A stretch of 64,000 nt of DNA from Marinicella meishanensis (GTDB taxonomy: Bacteria > Pseudomonadota > Gammaproteobacteria > Xanthomonadales > Marinicellaceae). The notes under the pieces were generated by a model, which saw nothing but the letters and a program-made list of their open reading frames with translations, was not told the origin of the DNA and made no database searches. Below, piece by piece: positions 28,466 through 37,100 of the stretch; the stretch's first letter is position 1, and the number at the start of each line of letters is the position of its first letter. The stretch covers positions 62,001 to 126,000 of the forward strand of contig NZ_JAIOUV010000011.1 in assembly GCF_019931145.1 (NCBI RefSeq). The letters are read 5' to 3'. Both the position numbers and the translations under genes were made by a program.

Positions 28466-28847
28466 AATTTCTCCAAACTATATGTTGCCTTTCGCTTTGA
28501 AATGTAATTCACATTGTTCATGAGGTTACCCTTGTAAGTATGTCATTCTCAAGAAAATAACTCATTTTGGACTCGATTACAAAAGATATTTTTCTAATTG
28601 TCCATTATTTTTCCCAAGAAAAAATTTGACTCACCCCAAATGCCACCAGGATTTGGCTGTGATTTTCACACCTCTTGACTGAACCCGGATTCATCTGACC
28701 AGCCAGGCCCACATCGAAATGCCGCTTTGATGATCCACACACGCATTGATTGATCAATCAAAAAATTTTTATTGCAGTTAGCTATTTAACCCAACGCTTT
28801 AGCTTATTATAATTCATGGCAATTAACAATTAATGCAACGGTTTATT
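28466..28847. promoter_or_regulatory. Divergent control region between pilG and gshB
   Basis: This AT-rich gap of 382 bases contains no plausible gene. It holds a 16-base perfect palindrome (28746-28761) and a TATAAT (28808-28813) that fits gshB transcription, with TTTAAC 17 bases upstream as a weak -35. The pilG promoter must also lie here but could not be fixed. Confidence 0.5.
28746..28761. promoter_or_regulatory. Perfect 16-bp palindrome, possible operator
   Basis: TTGATTGATCAATCAA is identical on both strands. It lies between the divergent pilG and gshB genes, about 45 bases upstream of the gshB -10. No known regulator can be assigned with confidence. Confidence 0.45.
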
Positions 28848-29792
28848 ATGCCCAAACTGGCTGTGGTCATGGACCCAATCCAATCCATCAAACCCCACAA
28901 AGATTCCAGCTTTGCCATGCTGCTGGCAGCGCAAAAAAGGGGCTATCAAATGCATTACATCACCGCCAATCAATTGTTCGTTGCGGCTGGTCAAGCCCGG
29001 GCCCATTGCCAGCCCGTTACGGTGCGTGACCAAGCCCAAGAATGGTTTTCGTTGGGCGCCACAGAAACCGCTTCACTGGCTGACTTTGATGTGATTCTGA
29101 TGCGCAAGGACCCACCCTTTGACATGGAATACATCATGGACACTTATGTCCTGGAACAAGCCGAGTTGGCCGGCGCGCACGTGATCAACAAACCGCAGGC
29201 CTTGCGCGATGCCAATGAAAAATTTTTCACCGAAGCGTTTCCCGAATGCACCCCGGACAACGTCATTTCAAGAAACCCCGACATCCTGCAAGATTTCATT
29301 CTTGACATGGGGGAAGTGATTGTCAAACCGATGGATGGCATGGGCGGACAATCGATCTTCAAAACCAGTGGTCAGGATAAAAATTTGAATGTGATTTTGG
29401 AGACAGTGACACAAAACGGCACCAAAACCACCATGATCCAAAAATACATCCCGGAAATCAAACAAGGTGACAAACGGATCCTCTTGATCAATGGCCAGGC
29501 GGTGCCCTATGCCTTGGCCAGAATTCCTTCGGCCAGTGACTTTCGGGGCAACCTGGCCAAAGGCGGCACCGGTCAAGGCGTGCCCTTGTCCAAACAAGAT
29601 TGGCGCATTGCCGAAATGGTTGGCCCCAAACTGAAACAGATGGGGATCGTGTTCGCGGGTATTGACGTGATTGGTGATTACCTCACCGAAGTGAACGTCA
29701 CCAGCCCAACGTGCATTCGGGAGTTGGATGCCATTTACGACTTGGACATCGCCGGTGACTTGTTTGATTGCATTGAGCAACACATTTTATGA
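28848..29792 (+). CDS. gshB: Glutathione synthetase
   Basis: This ATP-grasp enzyme joins gamma-glutamylcysteine and glycine. MPKLAVVMDPIQSIKPHKDSS is the typical N-terminus. VILMRKDPPFDMEYI, IVKPMDGMGGQSIF and VTSPTCIREL are diagnostic. About 314 residues. The ATG at 28848 aligns with family starts; an upstream in-frame ATG at 28833 adds only five residues. The next gene starts within its stop codon region (ATGA). Confidence 0.95.
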   Translation: MPKLAVVMDPIQSIKPHKDSSFAMLLAAQKRGYQMHYITANQLFVAAGQARAHCQPVTVRDQAQEWFSLGATETASLADFDVILMRKDPPFDMEYIMDTYVLEQAELAGAHVINKPQALRDANEKFFTEAFPECTPDNVISRNPDILQDFILDMGEVIVKPMDGMGGQSIFKTSGQDKNLNVILETVTQNGTKTTMIQKYIPEIKQGDKRILLINGQAVPYALARIPSASDFRGNLAKGGTGQGVPLSKQDWRIAEMVGPKLKQMGIVFAGIDVIGDYLTEVNVTSPTCIRELDAIYDLDIAGDLFDCIEQHIL

Positions 29793-30640
29793 AACCCAAA
29801 ATCACCCACAAAGACAAAAACGTCATGACCTTCACCTTGGCGGTGTTGGCTTTGTCGGTGGTGATACTGGGCATTTCCTTTTCGCACCAAGATCACAACC
29901 CAGAAGTGGTCCACAGCATGGATGTGATCCTCTCCAAGAAAGCCAATTTGGAAGCACCGGAAGACGCCGATTTTTTGGCCGCCAACAACCAATTGGGCGG
30001 CGGCGACCAAGACCAGCAAAGCCGGCCCACCAACCCGTTCAGTGCCACGTCCCCCATCGAGGATGGTCTGGACAAACAAATGACCCGGGAACAGCGCAAG
30101 CAACAAACCAAGCAAAATAAAAGCCCGGTGATCACCACCCAACAAGCCGGCCAGCAAGTTGAGAACCACAAAAAGCAACAGGACAACAACAACCGCCAAG
30201 CCAACGATCCCCAACAAACCAAGGCCCAGCGCCTGGCCAAGATTCAAGATGAAATTGCCAAGAAAATCGAACGCTATGCAAAAAAACCGCGCAGCAAATA
30301 TGTGTCCAGCAACACCAAAGCTTATGAATTTGCGCCGTACATCAATGACTGGGTCAAAAAAATTGAGCGCACCGGCGATTTGAACTACCCGGAGCAAGCC
30401 AAAAAGAAATCGTTCATCGGCAACGTGATGTTGACCGTGGGCATCAATCGCGATGGCACCATCCATGAGATCAAAATCATCAAACCATCCCAATACAAAT
30501 TTCTGGATGAAGCCGCCAAGCACATCGTGCGCCTGGCCCAGCCGTTCGATCCACTGCCAGAGAGTGAAGAACGGGTCGACATTTTATACATCACCCGTAC
30601 CTGGCAATTCTTGCCCGGACACCTGCTGCGGGAAAAGTGA
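29789..30640 (+). CDS. tonB: TonB-like energy transducer
   Basis: This 283-residue protein has a single N-terminal membrane anchor (FTLAVLALSVVILGISF) and a long Gln/Lys/Asn-rich periplasmic linker (about 70-165) instead of a Pro-rich one. The C-terminal TonB domain includes YPEQAKKKSFIGNVMLTVGINRDGTI. In Pseudomonas the gene in this position is tonB3, which affects twitching and pilus assembly, so a link to the neighbouring pil-chp cluster is plausible. It is coupled to gshB by ATGA. No exbB or exbD is nearby. Confidence 0.87.
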   Translation: MKPKITHKDKNVMTFTLAVLALSVVILGISFSHQDHNPEVVHSMDVILSKKANLEAPEDADFLAANNQLGGGDQDQQSRPTNPFSATSPIEDGLDKQMTREQRKQQTKQNKSPVITTQQAGQQVENHKKQQDNNNRQANDPQQTKAQRLAKIQDEIAKKIERYAKKPRSKYVSSNTKAYEFAPYINDWVKKIERTGDLNYPEQAKKKSFIGNVMLTVGINRDGTIHEIKIIKPSQYKFLDEAAKHIVRLAQPFDPLPESEERVDILYITRTWQFLPGHLLREK

Positions 30641-30720
30641 ACCCCACTCGGTTCGGATCCTTCACGGCTGACCAATCCAGGACATTCAGAGAATGAATCC
30701 AAAACGCACACCTTTAAATT

Positions 30721-30744
30721 GTTCGACTTCGAACCCATATGGGT
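30721..30744. promoter_or_regulatory. Two overlapping palindromes upstream of algH
   Basis: GTTCGACTTCGAAC (30721-30734) and ACCCATATGGGT (30733-30744) overlap by two bases. A TAAAAT that could serve as a -10 follows at 30755-30760, shortly before the ATG at 30767. They may be an operator for an internal promoter. This is sequence evidence only. Confidence 0.35.
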
Positions 30745-30766
30745 AGAAATCAAGTAAAATAACATC

Positions 30767-31312
30767 ATGAACCTGACCAACCAATTACTCATTGCCACCC
30801 CAGACATGCCCGATGAACGTTTTGAGAAAGCGGTCATCCTGGTTTGCGAACACAATGAAAATGGGGCCCTGGGCATCAACCTCAATTTGGCCAGTGAAGT
30901 CAGTTTCAAGGACATCATGGAAAGCCTGCAGATACCCCAGACCACCGAACCCAAAGAACATGCCATCTATGAAGGCGGCCCGGTCAACACGCAGTGCGGC
31001 TTCATTTTGCACCAATCCGGTGAAGTGTTCGACAGCTCCATCCAAGTCTCTGACAACGTGTTCCTGAGCACTTCAAAAGACGTGATCGATGCCATTGCCG
31101 GCAACCGCATCAGCCACAAATGGCTGATGGCCTTGGGTTGTGCCACCTGGGATGCCGATCAACTGGAAGAAGAAATCGCCGCCCATGCCTGGTTGCTGGC
31201 ACCGGCCGATGAAAACCTGATTTTCAATCACCAACAAAACAAATGGGACCTGGCCCTGGCATTGATGGGCATCCAATCCCATCAACTCAGCGGCGACATC
31301 GGCCATGCCTGA
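30767..31312 (+). CDS. algH: YqgE/AlgH family protein (DUF179)
   Basis: This 181-residue member of the YqgE/AlgH family has NLTNQLLIATPDMPDERFEKAV and VILVCEHNENGALGINLN at the N-terminus and YEGGPVNTQCGFILHQ in the middle. The biochemical role is not settled. It is nearly always next to ruvX, as here, where the two overlap by eight bases. Confidence 0.92.
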   Translation: MNLTNQLLIATPDMPDERFEKAVILVCEHNENGALGINLNLASEVSFKDIMESLQIPQTTEPKEHAIYEGGPVNTQCGFILHQSGEVFDSSIQVSDNVFLSTSKDVIDAIAGNRISHKWLMALGCATWDADQLEEEIAAHAWLLAPADENLIFNHQQNKWDLALALMGIQSHQLSGDIGHA

Positions 31313-31730
31313 ATTCATTTTGGGGGTGGATTACGGCAGCCGCCGCATCGGCTTGGCCGTGGGCCAAACCCTGACCCGGGTGGCCAACCCACTGACCACC
31401 TTAGCCAACAACGGCGCCTTTCTGGACGAACTGCAACGGTTGATTCAAGAATGGCAAATCAGCGGCATCGTGATTGGCTATCCGACCACCATGGAAGGGG
31501 AGGAGCAGGACATCACCCGCCAAGTGAAAAACTTCACCAAACGAATCAAGCACCACACCGGTTTGCCGGTTCATTGGGTCGATGAGCGGCTGACCTCACA
31601 TGAAGCCGAACGCCAATTCAAAGACCAGCGCGCGGCACAGTTAACCAAAGCCAAAAACAAAACACAAATTGATGCCATGGCCGCGCAAATTATTTTACAA
31701 TCCTGGCTGGATCAAACGAGCGCACCATGA
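31305..31730 (+). CDS. ruvX: Pre-16S rRNA nuclease / Holliday junction resolvase-like YqgF (RuvX)
   Basis: This RNase H-fold protein of 141 residues has LGVDYGSRRIGLAVGQ with the first catalytic Asp, PTTMEGEEQDITRQVKNF, and HWVDERLTSHEAERQ with the acidic second motif. It processes the 16S rRNA 5' end in E. coli. Its stop overlaps the pyrB ATG as ATGA. Confidence 0.93.
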   Translation: MPEFILGVDYGSRRIGLAVGQTLTRVANPLTTLANNGAFLDELQRLIQEWQISGIVIGYPTTMEGEEQDITRQVKNFTKRIKHHTGLPVHWVDERLTSHEAERQFKDQRAAQLTKAKNKTQIDAMAAQIILQSWLDQTSAP

Positions 31731-32629
31731 AGCACCTCACCGACATCAAAGCGCTGGATCAAGCCAGCATCCACCTGTTGTTTGACTTGGCTGACAGCAT
31801 TCGCAGCACCCCCGTTGCCACCACCAGAAGTTGGCACGCCGGGCGCTCTGCCGCTGCGCTGTTTTTTGAGAATTCGACCCGCACGCTGTGTTCATTTCAA
31901 ATGGCCTGTCAACGCCTGGGTGTGGATGTGACAGCACTGAACATTGCCCATTCTTCAACCCAGAAAGGTGAGTCCTTGCGTGACACCCTGTTGACCTTGG
32001 CTGCCATGCAACCCGACTTGTTCATAGTCCGACACCCAGAGAACCAAATCCAACAACGGATGATTGACTGGCTACCGCCACACATCGGCATGATCAATGC
32101 CGGTGACGGCACCCACCAACATCCGACCCAAGGCTTGCTCGATTTGTACACCATCAGCCAGCACAAGACCGATTGGGCCTCACTCAAAGTCACCCTCATC
32201 GGTGACATCAAACATTCTCGGGTGGCCAACTCCTTGATTGATGGCCTGAAGATCATGGGCACCCAACAGATTCAACTGTACGCCCCCGATGCCCTGATCC
32301 CAGTGGCCTTGAAACACCGCAATGCCCCCAATTTACCAGCGGCGCTGGAAGGGGCCGATGTGGTGGTCATGCTGCGGATTCAGAAAGAGCGCTTACCATT
32401 GGACTTGGACGTCGATTTTGCCACCTGGCATGCCAGCTATGGGTTGAACAGTGAAACCCTCAGTTGGGCCAAAAGCGATGCCATTGTGCTGCACCCTGGC
32501 CCCATGAACCGGGGCATTGAAATCTCAGATGCGGTGGCCGATGGTCCCCAGTCAGTGATCCTGGAACAAGTCACCAATGGCGTGCTGATACGCCAGGCCT
32601 TGATTCATCATCTGCTGTCTCAATCCTGA
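31727..32629 (+). CDS. pyrB: Aspartate carbamoyltransferase catalytic chain
   Basis: PyrB catalyses the committed step of pyrimidine synthesis. The carbamoyl phosphate site FFENSTRTLCSFQMACQRLG, the HPTQGLLDLYTI segment and HPGPMNRGIE are all present. At 300 residues it is shorter than the Pseudomonas enzyme (about 334), which has an N-terminal extension that binds the inactive PyrC'. No pyrC', pyrI or pyrR adjoins it, unlike in pseudomonads and enterics. It is the last gene of the gshB-pyrB run. Confidence 0.95.
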   Translation: MKHLTDIKALDQASIHLLFDLADSIRSTPVATTRSWHAGRSAAALFFENSTRTLCSFQMACQRLGVDVTALNIAHSSTQKGESLRDTLLTLAAMQPDLFIVRHPENQIQQRMIDWLPPHIGMINAGDGTHQHPTQGLLDLYTISQHKTDWASLKVTLIGDIKHSRVANSLIDGLKIMGTQQIQLYAPDALIPVALKHRNAPNLPAALEGADVVVMLRIQKERLPLDLDVDFATWHASYGLNSETLSWAKSDAIVLHPGPMNRGIEISDAVADGPQSVILEQVTNGVLIRQALIHHLLSQS

Positions 32630-32654
32630 ACTGAGCTTACGCGCCAAGCCATCA

Positions 32655-33101
32655 TCAACGCTGCAACAACAGGGATTCGCCATTGTGATTGGCCACCAAC
32701 ACCACTTTGCCTGGTTTGAGTGAAGCCACAAATTCAATGGGAAGGTCCAACGAGTCAAACTGGAAAAACTCACTCAGACCCATGCTGCTGACGTCGGGGT
32801 CTGCATGCCCACATGCCACCAAGACCACTGAGTCATTGATGGCATCGAGCTGAGCAATGGGTGGGCATTTTTGCCATTCATGAAAAGCCACTGTAGACAA
32901 ATCCACTGTGTTGAAATGGTTGCATGACACTTCCCAATATTTCATGGGCTCAACGGCACCCCAATAATTGGCTTGGTTTTTGCCGGCAAAATAACGCCAC
33001 CGATCACGCAAATGCTTGGATGGCGCAAATTGTTCAACAAACGAATGGAAATGCATCATTTCGGTGGCCGACAAATCATTCATTGGCTGACGTTTGCTCA
33101 C
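32655..33101 (-). CDS. Unknown protein, 148 residues
   Basis: Not recognised. It is a soluble protein without signal peptide or membrane segment. It is rich in Trp, His and Phe in the first half (MMHFHSFVEQF, RDRWRYF) and ends in alternating hydrophobic strands (KVVLVANHNGESLLLQR). The start is GTG at 33101, overlapping the stop of the MAPEG gene as GTGA. An ATG at 33083 is an alternative. Tight coupling to the upstream genes supports it as a real gene of that operon. Confidence 0.6.
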   Translation of the reverse strand: MSKRQPMNDLSATEMMHFHSFVEQFAPSKHLRDRWRYFAGKNQANYWGAVEPMKYWEVSCNHFNTVDLSTVAFHEWQKCPPIAQLDAINDSVVLVACGHADPDVSSMGLSEFFQFDSLDLPIEFVASLKPGKVVLVANHNGESLLLQR

Positions 33102-33520
33102 AGCTGGGCATTGATTTCAAACAGAAACAACAACCACATCACCATCAGCAGCAAACAAGAAATGACGAAAATGGTGAAACGATGAATCACTTTGTTGTAG
33201 GCAATGTGGATGAACGCATGCAAATACCGCAGTCCCACATAAACCCAAGCCAAGGTCAGGAACATCGAAGCTTCTACCCCGGTTACCAGCAGCATCAACA
33301 CCCAGATATAAAACAACATGGGAACTTCCAGCTGATTGTGAAAGGCCCGACTCAGTCGCTGCAGCATCACCGGCCATTGATCCTGACCCGTCATCAACAC
33401 ATAATCCTTGGGATGCACCGTGCGTTGACCGACACTGCGGTAGCGCAAAATACCGAGGGTGAATAAGATGCCCAAGGTCAGCATCACCTGAAAAAAGACT
33501 GGAATGACGAGTTCTATCAT
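33098..33520 (-). CDS. MAPEG family membrane protein
   Basis: This 140-residue protein with four predicted membrane helices has the MAPEG pattern: an N-terminal helix, a polar loop with RLSRAFHNQLEVPMLFY, and a C-terminal LRYLHAFIHIAYNKVIHR segment. Members include glutathione-dependent membrane enzymes, but bacterial ones are mostly uncharacterised. It is coupled on both sides, with ATGA to the DUF2238 gene and GTGA to the unknown gene. Confidence 0.75.
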   Translation of the reverse strand: MIELVIPVFFQVMLTLGILFTLGILRYRSVGQRTVHPKDYVLMTGQDQWPVMLQRLSRAFHNQLEVPMLFYIWVLMLLVTGVEASMFLTLAWVYVGLRYLHAFIHIAYNKVIHRFTIFVISCLLLMVMWLLFLFEINAQL

Positions 33521-34158
33521 GATTGACTCCTGTGTTTTGGTGGTTGATTTTGTTTGAGTTGTTGAATTTGACGGTCATGCCAATGGCTCAGGGTGAACAA
33601 AGCAACCACCGAGCCTATCAGGGCCAGGAACATGTCGGACTGGGTGTCCCACACATAGCCTTGGGTGCCCAAAAATGATTCGGCGGCTTCGTCACTGAGC
33701 AAGGCCACCCACCATTCAATCAGTTCATAAAAGGCCGAAAAACCCAGGCAAAAGCTGATGATGAAAAAGCGCCGCCAAGCAACATTCGGGATCACCCCAT
33801 GGCGCACCACAATTTCGCGGCAGATCATGGCTGGCACAAAGCCTTGGGCAAAGTGCCCCAGCTTATCGTAATTGTTGCGACCTTCCCAGATGAAGGTCAG
33901 AAATTGATCAAAATAAGGCACCAACGCATAGGTGTATTTGGCCCCAATCATCAACACCACACAGTGCATCAAGATCAACACATAAACCATCGGCGTCATG
34001 GGCCAAGAGCGCCTGAAATACAACAGCACCAAGGCACCCAACACCGCGGGCAAGGCCTCCAGCACCCAAGTGTAGAAATCATGTGGCTGAATGGCTGAAA
34101 ACAGCAACACCGCCAGGAACACCGTGGCCCAGCTGACCACTGTCCAATGCTTCATCAT
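33517..34158 (-). CDS. DUF2238 (YjdF-like) membrane protein
   Basis: This integral membrane protein of 213 residues has about six hydrophobic segments. The central WEGRNNYDKLGHFAQGFVPA and the SAFYELIEWWVALL plus VWDTQSDMFLALIGS segments are typical of the YjdF/DUF2238 family. Function is unknown. The first ATG (34158) overlaps the hybrid kinase stop as ATGA, so it is translated with that sensor. Confidence 0.82.
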   Translation of the reverse strand: MMKHWTVVSWATVFLAVLLFSAIQPHDFYTWVLEALPAVLGALVLLYFRRSWPMTPMVYVLILMHCVVLMIGAKYTYALVPYFDQFLTFIWEGRNNYDKLGHFAQGFVPAMICREIVVRHGVIPNVAWRRFFIISFCLGFSAFYELIEWWVALLSDEAAESFLGTQGYVWDTQSDMFLALIGSVVALFTLSHWHDRQIQQLKQNQPPKHRSQS

Positions 34159-37100
34159 GCTTGATCCTCTTTGTTGATGGCCTCCACCTGGCGAATGATG
34201 CGACCATAGGCATGCAGACTGCTTTGCATGGCCTGGATGTCAAACGCCTCGACTTGGGTCAACAACTGCCTGGTATAGTCGTTGATCAAATGCAGTTTAA
34301 GCTGTTGTTCACTGTCTTGCAACAGCACCACAAAAGTCCGAATGTCTTTCATGTTTTGGGTGGCCATGGCCAAATCCCAGGCTTTGTGCACCGGCCCCCG
34401 CAAATAGGCCAACAAATCCGGCAACTTGGACAATTCGGTTGGGCTCAAGGCCTGTGGTGCGGCGGCGTCTGCTTCCCCCTTGGTGATCAGGTCATGGGGC
34501 AAAAATTCACTGAGGGCTTCAAACAAGCGGTTTTTGATCACCGGTTTCGGAATGAACCCATCAAACGACCCTTGTTCGATGCGGTCGTGATCGTCTTTCA
34601 ACACCGATGCGGTCAGGGCAATGATCGGCATTTCAGGGTGCGTTGCTTTGATTTTTTTGGCCGCTTCATAACCGTCCATCACCGGCATGCGGATGTCCAT
34701 CAACACCAAATCTATGGCGTGCTTGGCCACACAATTGAGTGCATCCAAACCATTTTCTGCATGGATGGAGGTCACCGCCGAATCGGCAAAATACTCGGCG
34801 ATCAACGCCCGATTTTGGTAATTGTCATCGACCACCAACAACACCCCAGATTTGAATCGATATTGTTTGTTTTGTGGCTGTCTGTTGGGCAAGCTGGCGG
34901 TGGCTTGCTGGCTGCTGGGAATTGGCACCTTGGGCAGGCGGATGGTGAAGCAAGCCCCCTGTCCCACGGCGCTTTGCACCGTGATGTCACCCCCCATGTG
35001 CTGCACCAATTTTTTGCTGATGGCCAAGCCCAATCCGGTACCAGAATATTGGTTGCGGTCTTGATTTTTTTGTTGTTCAAAAGCCTCGAAAATGCGTTCA
35101 TGGTCAGACTCAGGAATGCCAATGCCCTGATCTTGTACCGCGATTTCCAGACCGGTGTGTCGTCGGCTGGATTCAAAGGTGTTGACCCGCAAGTGGATCA
35201 GCCCTTGCTCACTGAATTTGATGGCATTGCCCAGCAGATTGAACATCACTTGGCGCAAGTGGTTGATGTCCAGTTGCAATATGTCAGGCACACTGGGGTC
35301 GATGTCCAACACCAGTTGCAAGCCTTTCTTCTGCATATTGATGGAGAAGATTTGGCCAATGTCCTCAAAGTACTCATGCGGGTTGAATGCCACCGTTTGG
35401 CTGTCAATTTTGCCCGCCTCGATTTTCGACAAGTCCAAGATGTCATTGATCAACATCAACAACGTGTCACCAGCCGAGCGAATGGTCTTCACATAGGACT
35501 TCAAATGCGGTTCCTGAATTTGCTCATCCAGCAATTCGGTGAAGCCAATGATGGCGTTCATTGGGGTGCGGATTTCGTGCGACATGTTGGCCAAAAACAA
35601 GGACTTGGCTTGATTGGCCTCCTCGGCATGGGCGGTGGTTTCCAACAACTGTTGGGCCATATGTTTTTGCTCGGAAATGTCACGCCAAACCACATACAAT
35701 GCGCTGGCCTCGTTGTGCTTGATGCGGGTGAATATGGCATCGGCCCAGAACGTGCTGCCGTCTTTGCGGCGGATTTGACACTCGAATCGCTGATTCACAT
35801 TGTGCAACGATTCATGCACCATGCGGCGCATGAACACCGACGATTGTTCGCCATCAATTTGCTGCTCGGGCAACCACCGTTCAAAATTAGAACCCAACAA
35901 TTCGGCTTTGTCGTCCAAACCGAACATCTCCACCACTTTGTTGTTACAAGCCACGATTTCGCCGTTCTGAAAAATCAAATTGGCATCACCCGATTTTTCA
36001 AACATGATTTCAAAATTTTCTTTTTCGGCCGCCAAAGCTTGTTCGGTGGCCACCCGGGCCTGTATTTCTGCGTGCATCCGCCGGTTCCAGGATATGATCA
36101 CAAACAACAATAACGACAGCACCGCCGCCACCGCCAAAGCCAGACCATAGCTGCGCTTTTCCACGATATTCAAAGCCAGCCAACGATCGGTGATCTGCGC
36201 CTTGTCATCCTGGCTGATTTGGTCCAAGGCCTTGGTCACAATACCAGGCAGTTCAGGGTGGGTGTTGGCCACATAAAAACTGTAAGCCACTTTGTACTGG
36301 GTTTTACCCACAATTTTCAAAAAGCCAATGCTCTGCTCATTCAACAAATACCGTGCCTCGGCAAACGGCATCAACAAGGCGCCAATTTGCTCGCCATTCA
36401 AAGCCGCAACGGCGGCTTCAAAACTGGCCAGTTCGGTGACTTTGAGTTGCGGGAAATCGGCCTGAATGTCGGTCAAAAACGGCGCCCCTGCCAACACCCC
36501 CAAGGACAAATCACTGATTTGGTTCAAATCTTTGACAAATGGGGTGTCATCGGGCATCACCATCACCACATCGGTGGTCAGGTGGGGCGGCATGGCCACA
36601 AAGCCATCTGACAGGGTGCGGTCATTGAGGTGACTGAAGGTCATGTCATGGGGCAATTCACTGCCGGCAGGCACATATTCAAAAGGCATGGACAAGGAAG
36701 TGGCCATTTTCTCCATGAAATCGGCATTGATGCCCATGTATTGGCCGTCTTCACCCAGCGCACCCAGCGGCAAACCTTGGATCCCCGGTTTGAAAGTGAT
36801 CACTTGCAAACGATTCAATAAGCCCCGTTCCACCGGCAACAAATTCACCCGTTCGGCATCTTGAGCCACCCATTGGTTGCGGATCGCCAGATGTTGTTCC
36901 GCGGTGATCATGGCCAAAGCTTTGCGGATGATGGCGGTCAATTCTGGCAGGTCCTGACGCACCCCCAGTCCCACCGCCGTTTGGAATTGATGCAATTGCA
37001 GCACCACTTTTAAATTGGTCAGCAGCGATTCATTGATCACATAATCAGCCACCGCCACATTGCCAATATAGGCATCGGCATTGCCATAGGACACGGCTTC

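Noticed and set aside
34161-36113. A 650-codon open frame on the plus strand
   Set aside because: It lies wholly antisense to the kinase, receiver and PAS domains of the hybrid sensor, is rich in His and Gln, and shows no family pattern. It is a shadow frame.
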